Shown: positions 17,378-26,709, counted from the stretch's first letter. The stretch is 64,000 nucleotides of DNA from WVZH01 sp034430895 (GCA_034430895.1 DAOUDW010000003.1:1-64000); one strand, 5' to 3'. A program made the numbers and translations. The notes: generated by a model not told the origin, from the letters alone.

Positions 17378-18913
17378 ATGGACTCCATCGCCGTTCTCGA
17401 TTTTGGATCGCAGTACTCACAACTGATCGCCCGCCGTGTTCGTGAAATACACGTCTATTGTGAATTATTCCCTTTCAACACACCACAGGAAAAAGTGCTC
17501 GAAATCCAACCCAAAGGTTTCATTCTCTCCGGTGGTCCGGCCTCGATATACGAGAAAGGCGCACCGCAAATTCCCGCCTACATACTTGAGAGCGGGCTCC
17601 CCATTCTTGGCATCTGCTACGGCATGCACGCCCTCACTCACACATTAGGTGGCCGAGTCTCCGCTTCAAACGAGCGCGAATACGGGCACGCTACAATCGA
17701 TATCATCGCCCCGAACCCCTTGCTGGGATCGGAATCACAGCGGGTCTGGATGTCCCACGGGGACCGCACGGAAACACCACCGCCCGGATTTGAAATCCTG
17801 GCGCGTTCGGACAACTCCCCCGTCGCCGCGATGGGGGATCATAAGGAAAAACGCTACGGATTGCAATTCCACCCGGAAGTCCGTCATACACCAAATGGGC
17901 TGGAGATAATTAAATCCTTCGTCATCGGTATATGTGATTGCAAACAACAATGGACTCCAGCATCCATCATCGAAAGCGCCATCGAGAACATCCGCTCTCA
18001 GATCGGAGATGCAAAGGCCATCGCCGGTGTAAGCGGCGGGGTTGATTCATCCGTAGCGGCTGCACTCGTCCATCGTGCCGTCGGGGATCGACTCACCTGT
18101 ATATTTGTCAACAACGGCTTGATGCGTCACGGCGAACCAGAAGCCGTCGTTGAAACCTTCAAAGAGCAACTCGGTGCAAGATTGATCGCCATCGATGCCA
18201 CTGAGGTGTTCCTGGATGCACTTGTTGGCATAACCGAACCCGAAGAGAAGCGCCTTATCATCGGCGAAAAATTCATCCGCGTGTTTGAGGAACAATCCGA
18301 AAAAGTCGAGGGGGAGGTTCATTTTCTCGTCCAGGGGACGATCTACCCCGATGTCGTAGAGTCCAGCGCGCCCGATCGTCGTGTCGCCGCTCGGATTAAA
18401 TCCCACCACAACGTCGGCGGCTTGCCACCAGATCTGGATTTCGATCTTGTTGAACCGCTTCGCTACTTGTTCAAAGATGAAGTGCGCGCTGTTGGTCTCG
18501 AATTGGGCCTTCCCGAATCGATCGTCTGGCGCCAACCCTTCCCCGGTCCCGGTCTCGGTGTACGCTGCCTGGGCCCATTGACCATGGAGCGTCTGGACAG
18601 ACTTCGCGCCGCAGACCACATCGTAACGCAGGAACTTCATCAGGCCGGCATGCTGCGAGATGAAACCGCGCAGGCCTTCGCCGTCTTGCTGCCCATTCGA
18701 TCCGTCGGTGTGATGGGCGATCAGCGCACCTACGCCGAAACCATTGTATTGCGCGCCGTCACTACGGACGACTTCATGACCGCCGATTGGGCCCGTCTTC
18801 CACATGAGCTGCTCGCACGAATCAGCAATCGTATCGTAAATGAAGTAGCGGGTGTAAATCGCGTGGTCTATGACATCTCCTCCAAGCCACCTGCAACCAT
18901 CGAGTGGGAATAG
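17378..18913 (+). CDS. guaA: GMP synthase (glutamine-hydrolysing)
   Basis: A two-domain enzyme of 511 aa: class I glutamine amidotransferase (residues ~1-190) with nucleophile Cys in LGICYGMHALTH and His/Glu in QFHPEV, then an ATP-pyrophosphatase domain with the P-loop GVSGGVDSSVAAALV, and the GMP-synthase C-terminal dimerisation domain (GVMGDQRTYAETIVLRAV). It converts XMP to GMP. It directly follows xpt. Confidence 0.97.
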   Translation: MDSIAVLDFGSQYSQLIARRVREIHVYCELFPFNTPQEKVLEIQPKGFILSGGPASIYEKGAPQIPAYILESGLPILGICYGMHALTHTLGGRVSASNEREYGHATIDIIAPNPLLGSESQRVWMSHGDRTETPPPGFEILARSDNSPVAAMGDHKEKRYGLQFHPEVRHTPNGLEIIKSFVIGICDCKQQWTPASIIESAIENIRSQIGDAKAIAGVSGGVDSSVAAALVHRAVGDRLTCIFVNNGLMRHGEPEAVVETFKEQLGARLIAIDATEVFLDALVGITEPEEKRLIIGEKFIRVFEEQSEKVEGEVHFLVQGTIYPDVVESSAPDRRVAARIKSHHNVGGLPPDLDFDLVEPLRYLFKDEVRAVGLELGLPESIVWRQPFPGPGLGVRCLGPLTMERLDRLRAADHIVTQELHQAGMLRDETAQAFAVLLPIRSVGVMGDQRTYAETIVLRAVTTDDFMTADWARLPHELLARISNRIVNEVAGVNRVVYDISSKPPATIEWE

Positions 18914-19005
18914 CGTAACACCATCGGGTCCGTCATAGCCATACAAATCAACTACATTCACTTAATAACACGTTCACACATCGGACGTATCCCTGCCGTT
19001 AAAAT

Positions 19006-19039
19006 GACCCTCCCGCTTATGGGGGTAAGCGGGAGGGTC
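19006..19039. terminator. 14-bp perfect hairpin after guaA
   Basis: GACCCTCCCGCTTA is repeated as its exact reverse complement after the 6-nt loop TGGGGG. It lies about 90 bp beyond the guaA stop. No T-run follows on the + strand; the minus strand has a weak ATTTTAA after it. Most likely an intrinsic or RNA-stabilising terminator, possibly serving both strands. Confidence 0.55.
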
Positions 19040-19153
19040 TGCCAGAGGGAGGCTCTTAACACTACCTACGAAAACTACCGTCACACACTCCTACGTTCAA
19101 CAACTACACATTCACAGAAAACGAAATACCAATAATTACGTTATCCCTATCCA

Positions 19154-19261
19154 TCACAGAAAGAGCCCGATCGCTCGAAACAAAAGCCATACTTCTAACA
19201 CCAGGACGGCCAGAAAACCGCTTATGAAAACAAATCGGATCATGCGTTCATTTGTGTTCAT
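19154..19261 (-). CDS. 35-aa single-pass membrane microprotein (candidate)
   Basis: An independent short frame begins at ATG 19261 (minus) with GAGAGGGG about 6 nt upstream, a good ribosome binding site. It encodes 35 residues: a polar start MNTNERMIR, then one hydrophobic helix of about 22 residues (FVFISGFLAVLVLEVW and on), and a short end. It is nested at the 3' end of a longer minus frame that opens at 19621 and overlaps the next gene antisense; that longer frame looks spurious. No homologue is recognised. It sits alone in the 528-bp guaA-FHA gene gap, which is otherwise apparently noncoding apart from the hairpin at 19006. Confidence 0.45.
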   Translation of the reverse strand: MNTNERMIRFVFISGFLAVLVLEVWLLFRAIGLFL

Positions 19262-19441
19262 GTTGCCCCTCTCAATAATCCCGGTGTCACCTTCGATAAC
19301 ATCAATCCTTGGTTTTCTTATCGAGCTTTCGATCGCTTCCTTCAACAGCATCATACAACTTGAATGGACCTTTGCGCGCGGTTTGTAAGCCGATTGCAAA
19401 CTGGCTATTCCAGTTGCAAAGGTGCATGCTACAATGGTCAC

Positions 19442-21328
19442 ATGTTCAAGCCCGGGATGACAAGAAACGCATGCCTCGCACTGGTCCTTTTTCTTTTCAT
19501 ACTGCCGTTTTCCCTCACCCATGCAGAGCAGGTGACGAACCTGCGTACCTCTCGACCGATCACGGATGATTTCCCACAGATAACGGTCTACCTTGCTGTG
19601 ACGGATGGCACCGGTGACCATGTGCCTGGCTTATCCGCGGCCAATTTCAGCGTTTTTGAAAATGAGACCCTGCTGCTGGGTCACACCGTGATCGAGGAGC
19701 AAGTGGGAACCCGACAGGTTTTCTTGATCAGCACAACGGCAGATATGAAGGTGCGCGATTCTCTCGGTCGATCCCGTTTCGATTTGGCCAGACAAGCACT
19801 GTTGTCCTGGTGGCAGACGCCGGCAGCAGGTGTAATCGGCATCGACGATATGCGTTTACTTACGGCTGAAGGGATCTTGATTACCCACACACGCGCCGCA
19901 GCCGATCTTGCGGCCGCATTAAGTGAGTTTTCTCCTACCTACGATGAAAATAAAAATGGGTATGAGATCTTGCTCCGAGCACTCGATGTTACCCTCGAAG
20001 CACCTTCCCATCCAGGAATGCCAACCCACATCATCTTCCTCACATCATTGATGCGCAATCCCCAAGAAGTCTCGATTTCCAATATCATCACCCGTGCGCA
20101 TATGTCCGGCGTTGTGATCCATCCCGTCTTATTCGGACATCCCGAGAATATGGAACAATCCGAAGCCGAGCCGCTGCGACAACTGGCCGAATCGACTGGC
20201 GGTCAATTCATTCTCTTCGATCCGGATCAGGGCCTCAATGATCTCGGAGAAAAAATTCTGGCGCAACGTTCCGAATACAAACTCTCCTACCCATCGAAAG
20301 CGATTGCATCCGGAAGCCAATTGCTTCAGATTCGCTACAGCAACTCCGACCTGGAAGTACTTTCCGAGATTCAATCCTTCGATGTTACCGTGATGCCTCC
20401 AGATGTGGCATTCATCCAACCACCAGATCGAATCACCCGAGATACAGAAGAAGCCAATATCATCCCAGAAGACATGCCACCGACATCTCAAGCCTTGCAG
20501 TTATTGATTACCTTCCCGGATGAACATCCCAGAGCACTGAAGCGAAGCCAATTAATTGTCGATGGTGAAATCGTCGCAGAATGCAATCAAGAACCTTTCG
20601 ACAGCCTCGAATGGGACATACGTAATTATCTTGATTCGCAATCGCATACGATTCGGGCGATCGTAGAGGATACCCTGGGACTGCAAGGCGTGTCCATTGA
20701 ACTCCCGGTCTTCATTGAAGTGAACTCACCGCCACGTGGTTTGAGTTCGCTGCGCAGCGCCATGGGGCCGGTGATCGCTGCAGTCGTCGTCCTCATTTTG
20801 GGTATTGCTATCTCCGCCATGATAGTATCCGGAAACCGGATACCAACCACAGCTGCGGCAGAAGCTAAAGAGAATGCAACCGCATTCAGGCAGAGGCTCA
20901 AACGCGCCGGTTACCGTAAACAGCTGGCACCACAACAAGCGGAAGCTCAACTCGTTCTGCTCGATCAAGACGATATCAAATTGGGTGCCATCCCACTTTC
21001 AGGGACCGACTTCATCTTGGGAAGAGATCCCAGCATGACTCCTGCGCCATTACTAGAGCCATCTGTATCGAATTTGCACGCACGATTAATCCGCCAAGCT
21101 GGTGGAAATTACTTGTTACGCGATCAAGGATCGGAAGCTGGCACCTGGGTCAATTTCAATGAAATTTCCGAAGAAGGACGCATACTCTCCCACGGCGATC
21201 TGATCCACATTGGACGGGTGAAAATGCGTTTTCTACAGTCGACGCCACCCTCCCCAGCAACAATCCGTATTTACCGGGGCAAGAACGATTCGCTTGATTC
21301 CACCCAAAGTCAGGAAAGGCCAACGTGA
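19442..21328 (+). CDS. VWA-like / FHA-domain membrane protein
   Basis: A 628-aa secreted-then-anchored protein. A signal peptide (CLALVLFLFILPFSLTHA, ending near residue 26) precedes a von Willebrand factor A-like extracellular region of roughly residues 35-300 (ITVYLAVTDGTGDHVPGLSAANFSVFEN, VFLISTTADMKV). A beta-rich part follows, then a transmembrane helix at ~443-465 (VIAAVVVLILGIAISAMIVS) and a cytoplasmic FHA domain at ~520-600 (FILGRDPS, VSNLHARLI, GTWVNFNEI). FHA domains bind phosphothreonine, so the protein probably links an outside sensor to Ser/Thr-kinase signalling. ATG 19442 best fits the signal peptide; the frame is open upstream to 19364. It is coupled (GTGA) to a PP2C gene. Confidence 0.78.
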   Translation: MFKPGMTRNACLALVLFLFILPFSLTHAEQVTNLRTSRPITDDFPQITVYLAVTDGTGDHVPGLSAANFSVFENETLLLGHTVIEEQVGTRQVFLISTTADMKVRDSLGRSRFDLARQALLSWWQTPAAGVIGIDDMRLLTAEGILITHTRAAADLAAALSEFSPTYDENKNGYEILLRALDVTLEAPSHPGMPTHIIFLTSLMRNPQEVSISNIITRAHMSGVVIHPVLFGHPENMEQSEAEPLRQLAESTGGQFILFDPDQGLNDLGEKILAQRSEYKLSYPSKAIASGSQLLQIRYSNSDLEVLSEIQSFDVTVMPPDVAFIQPPDRITRDTEEANIIPEDMPPTSQALQLLITFPDEHPRALKRSQLIVDGEIVAECNQEPFDSLEWDIRNYLDSQSHTIRAIVEDTLGLQGVSIELPVFIEVNSPPRGLSSLRSAMGPVIAAVVVLILGIAISAMIVSGNRIPTTAAAEAKENATAFRQRLKRAGYRKQLAPQQAEAQLVLLDQDDIKLGAIPLSGTDFILGRDPSMTPAPLLEPSVSNLHARLIRQAGGNYLLRDQGSEAGTWVNFNEISEEGRILSHGDLIHIGRVKMRFLQSTPPSPATIRIYRGKNDSLDSTQSQERPT

Positions 21329-22266
21329 TACCAACCGATAAACCTCACCTTAATGTCGCCGCACACAGCCATACCGGCGAGACCCGCACAAACAACGAAG
21401 ATCGATATTCCGTTACGGCTTATCGCATGGAGCGTTCGTCCATACCGGCACTGCTGGCGATCGTTGCTGATGGGATTGGCGGCCATAATGCGGGCGAGGT
21501 CGCTTCTGATCTGACTGTAGAAACCATTGTAAATCGTTTAACCGCTTCCCGAATAAAAGAGCCCTTGTTCCAATTACAAGCCGCGATCATGGAAGCTAGT
21601 GAAGTTGTGGCGCAGGCCGCGCGAACGAACGCCGCACAACAAGGCATGGGTTCCACCGTCGTCACAGCCTGGATCATCGGTTCCAGGCTGTATACGGCCA
21701 CCGTCGGGGATAGTCGTATCTACTTTTTACGCGACGGTATTCTACAGCAAATCAGCATCGACCATACTTGGGTTCAGGAAGCCATCGACCATGACATCAT
21801 CCAACCCAACCAGGCGCGCGATCACCCGCAGGCACACGTGCTGCGCCGCTACATCGGCGCCCAAAGGCAAACCGAACCCGACCTGCGCCTGCGGTTAAAG
21901 GACGGCGAAAGCGATAGAGAATCCCAAGCCAATCAGGGGTTGAAACTCCAAAGCGGCGACATGCTTTTGCTCTGCACGGATGGACTGACTGACCTGATCA
22001 ATGACGACGAGATACAACAGGTTCTCATTGAAAACGATCCGTTGCAAGCCGTCGAGCGCCTCACGGATTGGGCTTTGGAACGAGGGGGACATGATAATAT
22101 CACCATCGTGATCCTCGAAGTCCCCCCAGCTTCACAGCAAGAGGCTTCCGCCGGTAAACGCTTTACACGATTGGTGCTGTGGATCATTTCCATCCTTATA
22201 CTTGGATTTCTCGTAGGACTTGGATTGGCATTTCTCTGGAGTCTGGGCATCTGGCCCTGGTCGTGA
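21325..22266 (+). CDS. PP2C-family Ser/Thr phosphatase
   Basis: A 313-aa PPM phosphatase that removes phosphate from Ser/Thr residues with Mn/Mg. Complete motifs are present: TRTNNEDRYSV, VADGIGGHNAGEVASD, GMGSTVV, GDSRIYFLRDG, LLLCTDGLTDLI and GGHDNITIVIL. A C-terminal transmembrane helix (residues ~285-308) anchors it with the catalytic domain inside the cell. The GTG start overlaps the FHA gene stop, so both are co-translated and probably act on the same phosphoproteins. No matching kinase gene lies in this window. Confidence 0.92.
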   Translation: MIPTDKPHLNVAAHSHTGETRTNNEDRYSVTAYRMERSSIPALLAIVADGIGGHNAGEVASDLTVETIVNRLTASRIKEPLFQLQAAIMEASEVVAQAARTNAAQQGMGSTVVTAWIIGSRLYTATVGDSRIYFLRDGILQQISIDHTWVQEAIDHDIIQPNQARDHPQAHVLRRYIGAQRQTEPDLRLRLKDGESDRESQANQGLKLQSGDMLLLCTDGLTDLINDDEIQQVLIENDPLQAVERLTDWALERGGHDNITIVILEVPPASQQEASAGKRFTRLVLWIISILILGFLVGLGLAFLWSLGIWPWS

Positions 22267-22282
22267 GATTCACCCTGATCCG

Positions 22283-22306
22283 TTGACCGTCAACAACGAC
22301 GGTTAA
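22283..22306. terminator. hairpin between convergent genes
   Basis: TTGACCGTC / GACGGTTAA form a 9-bp stem (one G-U pair) around the loop AACAAC, in the 65-bp gap between the PP2C gene and the convergent EamA gene. There is no T-run, so the call is tentative. Confidence 0.3.
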
Positions 22307-22331
22307 CACGAGTGGATGGTTATTTGACCAG

Positions 22332-23236
22332 CTAAGTGAAAGAACGTTTCAAAACCGTATTGCGGTTGACAAGCCAAACCCCCAGAAGTATGGCTGCGCC
22401 CCCGAAAATGATTGCATTGCTGATTGGTTCCCCCAAGATCATCCCTGCCAGCACGACGGTTACGATTGGCTCCAGGTAGAGAAAAACGCCGACTTGTGTG
22501 GCATCGAGCTGTTCTAGTGCGCGAAACCAGAGAAAATAGGCCACGCCCGAACAAACCACGCCGAGGAAAGTAAGCGCCAGCCAGCCTTGCAGACTGACGT
22601 CCTGTAAGTCACGCAATCCGCCATCAGCAATTGCCCATGGGATCAAGAAAATCCAGCCGATGGTCATGATCCACAGCCCCACGCTCGATCGCGTATTCAC
22701 ATGCGCATCTTTGTTGAAGAGGTGTTTATTTAGTACGATGAAAACCGCCCAGTTCACCGCGCTGATGGCAATCAAGCGATCTCCGGGAGTCCCAAACCCG
22801 CCGTCGATCAAGGAACGGAAATCGCCGTTCCCCACGACGATAAGTACTCCCAACGCGGAAAGCCCGATTCCCACCACCCGAGGCGCCGTCATCCCTTCCC
22901 TGAGGAAGAGCCATCCCAGCAAGGCAACGAATACCGGAATCGTGGCAACGATCCAGGATGTGACCGACGCGGAAGCGGTTTGGAGGCCATTGGCCTGAAG
23001 CAATTGATGGATAGTGATTCCCACAATGCCCAATACACACAATGATGGAAGTTCACGAATTGTGAAGCGATGTATCTCCGCGCGTCTGAGAAGTATCACA
23101 AGAAGCACAACCACGCCCATGGCGAAACGCAGGAAGGCGATTACGGCAGGATTTCGCGCAAAGCGATTTTCGTTGCGACAAAAGACGATCCCCAAAAAAT
23201 CACCGTCAACGTAAGCCCGAGATGTGCAGCCCTCAT
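22332..23236 (-). pseudogene. EamA/DMT-family transporter with N-terminal frameshift
   Basis: The main frame (from about 23146 down to 22332) encodes a drug/metabolite transporter with about nine helices, for example TASASVTSWIVATIPVFVALLG and ITVVLAGMILGEPISN. The expected first helix is in another frame, starting at ATG 23236: MRAAHLGL, then TVIFWGSSFVATKIALREIL. That frame hits TAA at 23143-23141, and homology continues at once in the other frame as AVIAFLRFAMG. One base appears to be lost near 23141-23150. Either the gene is inactivated or this is a consensus error. Such carriers export metabolites or amino acids. Confidence 0.8.
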
Positions 23237-23254
23237 GATCGAGCACCCGGTATA

Positions 23255-24280
23255 TTACGGACCACGCTCGATGGTCAAACGCACGATCGAACGATCTTGC
23301 CCACCGAGACGATACTTATAGTCCTCATCACCACGCAGGAAATCAACCGCATTTCTATTATTCTCCACCCCCCAGCGGATGATCTGCCCAATCAAGACCC
23401 ACCCCGGAGAGGCGTTTCGGAATGTCAAATCCATGCCGGAATTGTAGATCCAGATTCGATTTGCATAATCGAAGTTCAAATATCCCGCAGCAAATTGGTC
23501 GCCAACTTTCAGGAACGAGAGGTGCAGCCACCCCGCCTGCTGTGCGCTGTGTGCCAATTTATGAAACTGGGTCCGCATCTCTGCAGTAAGGAATTCCGCC
23601 TTGTGAGGATCTTGCGCCATAAGCGTTAAAAACACGTCCGTTGCACGGCCGATATCATCTCCGGGTTTTACAACCTCCCAGGTGATACCTGGAATGTGCT
23701 TCTCTGCTCGCCGCATCTTACGTCGTAGTTCGTGCCGCTGCTTTTTATCCAACCGGGATAGGTAATCCTCCCAGTCGCCATCCAAAGCAACCCACGGACA
23801 GGGGTTGAGAATTTCTTGCCTCACCCGCCATTTACGCTTTTGCGCAATATTCTCAAGTGCGTTCGGGCTCGGCGACTCTTCGGGGATGTTATATAAATCC
23901 AGGATTTCCCAACCATCAGGCCCCCTGTCCACCAATGCATCCAGGAGTGCTTCCAGAAATGAACCGCAGGACTCGACGGGCGTTATAAAGTCCAGATAAT
24001 CCGCTATTTCATGAGAACCGATGAACATCAACGTTCGCCGTCCCGCCACGCTGGAGAGAAACAACGGTGCAATACCGATCAACTCACCTTGAGAATCCCG
24101 GCCTTCCCCGATCCAGAGTTCGCCGGAAGTCCATTCACCGCCCCCCATGGTAGACCACCAGGCACGCAAGAACTCATGCCGCAGGAACGGCACGTCGCTA
24201 ATGGACTTCGCCAGCAATTGGTTCCAGATTGCGCAGCGGGATTCGAAAGTCTCCTCATCGCGCACAAAACGGATTTCCAT
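23255..24280 (-). CDS. FemAB/BioF2-like GNAT acyltransferase
   Basis: A 341-aa protein of the peptidoglycan-bridge/BioF2-like acetyltransferase fold (Acetyltransf_6 type). Visible features are LDKKQRHELRRKMRRAEK (residues ~170-190), FLKVGDQFAAGYLNFDYANRIWIYNSGMD, and a C-terminal VDFLRGDEDYKYRLGG, the characteristic end of this family. Homologues act in polysaccharide or cell-envelope biosynthesis. ATG 24280 follows GGAAAGG; the frame is open to 24310. The substrate is unknown. It is read away from the PP2C-like gene upstream. Confidence 0.75.
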   Translation of the reverse strand: MEIRFVRDEETFESRCAIWNQLLAKSISDVPFLRHEFLRAWWSTMGGGEWTSGELWIGEGRDSQGELIGIAPLFLSSVAGRRTLMFIGSHEIADYLDFITPVESCGSFLEALLDALVDRGPDGWEILDLYNIPEESPSPNALENIAQKRKWRVRQEILNPCPWVALDGDWEDYLSRLDKKQRHELRRKMRRAEKHIPGITWEVVKPGDDIGRATDVFLTLMAQDPHKAEFLTAEMRTQFHKLAHSAQQAGWLHLSFLKVGDQFAAGYLNFDYANRIWIYNSGMDLTFRNASPGWVLIGQIIRWGVENNRNAVDFLRGDEDYKYRLGGQDRSIVRLTIERGP

Positions 24281-24434
24281 CGAGTTACCTTTCCCAATAT
24301 CGCCGGACACTTCCAGCGATTATCACACCTTTCTCCGACATCGACGGATAAAAACACGTCACGCCGAAATGGCAAGGAAGCAGGTCAAATCCAAGAATGC
24401 AATCGTTCGCTATGTAGAGAATAGGCTATCTGTT

Positions 24435-24446
24435 GTAGAATTCTAC
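24435..24446. promoter_or_regulatory. 12-bp perfect palindrome in divergent gap
   Basis: GTAGAATTCTAC is self-complementary and lies between the divergent FemAB-like gene (start 24280, minus) and the PP2C-like gene (+). It could be an operator, but 12-bp palindromes also occur by chance. Confidence 0.2.
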
Positions 24447-24486
24447 CAGTCCAGGCAAGCTTCTTGCACCAACCAACGAAAAGGAG

Positions 24487-24514
24487 TTGCTGATTATCAG
24501 CGATTCTGTACAAT
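24487..24514 (+). promoter_or_regulatory. candidate promoter of the PP2C-like propeller gene
   Basis: TTGCTG, 16 bp, TACAAT. The -10 ends 19 nt before the preferred TTG start at 24534, leaving only a short leader. Confidence 0.35.
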
Positions 24515-24533
24515 ACGGAAGAGAGTGATCACC

Positions 24534-26639
24534 TTGGAAGCAGATGTCGCCTTACTCCACATAGCTGGCGGCGGCGCAAGAATCACACCGCCTCCCGGCA
24601 CTACCGCTCAAACTGCCCCACGAAGAGCTGCACGCGGTCGCGGGGAAGATATGCTCTTTGTAACCCTGCGGTTTTCTGAAGCAAACCCCGCTCCATCAGG
24701 ATTTATCGACCATCTCACTCGCCTCGCCCACGACGCCTATTTCGGCACGCCGGGATCGGTGACATCCGCATTACGCGAAGCCGCCGAAACGATCAACGAT
24801 CATCTTGCGGACATGAATCAGGATGATGAGATCGCTGAACCTGTTCGATGTCACTTCATGGCCGGTGCACTTCGCCACGAAGACTTGTACATCGCACAAT
24901 CGGGGACCGGCCAAGCCGTGCTCGTTCGGCCCGGTCGAGTCCTGCGACTGACCTCTGATGAAGCGGCCAAACGCCCATTGGGCACTTCGATTTCACCGTA
25001 CGTACGCTACCACCACCTCGAAGTCCAGCCGCATGATTTGTTTATCCTGACCACAGCACCACCTCCGATTTGGTCGGACACCACTTTATCCGGACTCTCT
25101 TCTCTCGATCCGGTGCAAGCCATCGATCGGCTCGTGGCTGCGAGCAGCGATGACCTGACCGGCGTACTCGCCCGGCTGATTGTGCGCGGAGAGAGAAAGG
25201 TCGCCAGCGAAGAACAAGCGACAACAACCCGGGAGGAACCCCAAGGCGAATATATACAATCCGTCGCCGGCCCGCATACCCGATCGAAAAGGCGCGCCGC
25301 AAGGCCAACTCGAAGCGAATTTGCCAAAACGCTCGATCAAACATGGGATCAACTCTCCGACTGGATTCATTCTTTGCGCTACCGTATTTCCACCGTGCTC
25401 GCCGGAATGATGCCTGGCCTGGCCGAAGTACCAGCGCCTGGTGAACTCTCCACTCGATTTCTCATCGCCACTGCCGTGTGTGTACCTCTGGTTGTGGTCG
25501 CCATCGCGGCTGCGGTTTATTTTGGCCGTGGCCGCTCGCAGCAGTTCGAAGATTATCTCTACCAGGCGGAGGCGGCGGTTCAGGTTGCAGAAATGAAACC
25601 GAGTGCAGAGGAAGCCCGAGGCGACTGGGAAACTGCACGCCATTTTCTCGAACTGGCACAAGGTTACGGCTGGGATAAACAATCCGATGCATTGTGGCAG
25701 AAAACACAAGAAGCGCTGGATTCACTGGATTTAATCCACCGCCTGGAATTCAAACCGATCGTCATCGGCGGCTTCGGAAGCGATACGATCATAACCGCTA
25801 TGGCGGCATCCGACACCGATATCTACATCCTCGATTCGGAACACGAAATGATGTGGCACGCCTGGGGCACACCAGAGCGGGGTTATAAAATCGACTCCTC
25901 ATTCGAATGCCTCAACACATCCAGCCAATATACCGATCTCGATGCGATCGTCGATATCGTTATTCAAGCCGAGCCTGGCGCACTTGGCGCGGAAGGCGTC
26001 GTGGCCATCGATCGGGATGGCACATTGCTCTACTGTGCGCCGGAACGACAGCCCGCCATCGCACAGCTCTCACCCCCCGACGTCGGTTGGGGACGCATTC
26101 GTGCCATCGACGTACTTGAAGACACATTGTATGTACTCGATCCGGTTAAAAATGCGGTCTGGATTTACAACGCGACCGGCGGACTGTTCAGCGGCACACC
26201 GGAAATGTTTTTCGTGGAGGACGTTCGCGATCTTGGTGGGTCGATCGACATGGCCATGGCAGGCGATGAGTTGTTCATCCTGTATGCAGATGGCCGTATC
26301 GACCGCTGCCGTCGCTTTGAAGAAACGAATCGAATTCGTGTGGAATGCGACCAGGATCCGAAATTCCAGGACGACCGCCCCGGACACGAAGCGGCCGCCC
26401 AAATTCCTGGCGCCATCGCAGCGAAGATCAACTACTCGCCGCCTCCGGAACCATCGCTGTATTTCCTGGACATCTTCAGCAACAGCGTGCTGCACTTCAG
26501 CATGCGATTGGTTTACCAGGCAAAATACCTGCCAACAGAGACGTTCACGGATGAAATTTCGGCATTCACACTCGGTCCACCCAACGATATTTACCTCGCC
26601 ATTGGGAGCCAGGTCTATCACACCACGCCGAATCCCTGA
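24534..26639 (+). CDS. degenerate PP2C-like / membrane / propeller protein
   Basis: About 701 aa. Residues 1-225 have the layout of a PPM phosphatase, but the metal motifs are eroded: no NED motif, LTTAPPPIW where active enzymes have a TDG motif, and DDLT in place of DNIT. It is probably a pseudophosphatase. A transmembrane helix follows at ~308-332 (FLIATAVCVPLVVVAIAAAV), then a helical segment (residues ~345-400), then repeated beta-blade-like strands to the end (ITAMAASDTDIYILDSEHE, IRAIDVLEDTLYVLDP) resembling an extracellular propeller. The long frame opens at 24147 but the upstream part overlaps the divergent gene and looks noncoding. TTG 24534 is preferred because GGAAGAGAG sits 8 nt ahead; GTG 24525 is an alternative. 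Confidence 0.65.
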   Translation: MEADVALLHIAGGGARITPPPGTTAQTAPRRAARGRGEDMLFVTLRFSEANPAPSGFIDHLTRLAHDAYFGTPGSVTSALREAAETINDHLADMNQDDEIAEPVRCHFMAGALRHEDLYIAQSGTGQAVLVRPGRVLRLTSDEAAKRPLGTSISPYVRYHHLEVQPHDLFILTTAPPPIWSDTTLSGLSSLDPVQAIDRLVAASSDDLTGVLARLIVRGERKVASEEQATTTREEPQGEYIQSVAGPHTRSKRRAARPTRSEFAKTLDQTWDQLSDWIHSLRYRISTVLAGMMPGLAEVPAPGELSTRFLIATAVCVPLVVVAIAAAVYFGRGRSQQFEDYLYQAEAAVQVAEMKPSAEEARGDWETARHFLELAQGYGWDKQSDALWQKTQEALDSLDLIHRLEFKPIVIGGFGSDTIITAMAASDTDIYILDSEHEMMWHAWGTPERGYKIDSSFECLNTSSQYTDLDAIVDIVIQAEPGALGAEGVVAIDRDGTLLYCAPERQPAIAQLSPPDVGWGRIRAIDVLEDTLYVLDPVKNAVWIYNATGGLFSGTPEMFFVEDVRDLGGSIDMAMAGDELFILYADGRIDRCRRFEETNRIRVECDQDPKFQDDRPGHEAAAQIPGAIAAKINYSPPPEPSLYFLDIFSNSVLHFSMRLVYQAKYLPTETFTDEISAFTLGPPNDIYLAIGSQVYHTTPNP

Positions 26640-26647
26640 GCTGCCCT

Positions 26648-26676
26648 TTGACATCCAACAAACGCAAGGTTAGAAT
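26648..26676 (+). promoter_or_regulatory. sigma70-type promoter of coaE
   Basis: TTGACA, 17 bp, TAGAAT, starting 8 bp after the preceding stop codon. AAAGGAG and the TTG start of coaE follow. Confidence 0.6.
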
Positions 26677-26709
26677 GAAGCACGTGAATGTATTAAAGGA
26701 GTTCCGCCT

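Noticed and set aside
19154..19621. 155-codon minus frame
   Set aside because: Its first two thirds overlap the FHA gene antisense and look random; only the last 35 codons, with their own ribosome binding site, were kept.
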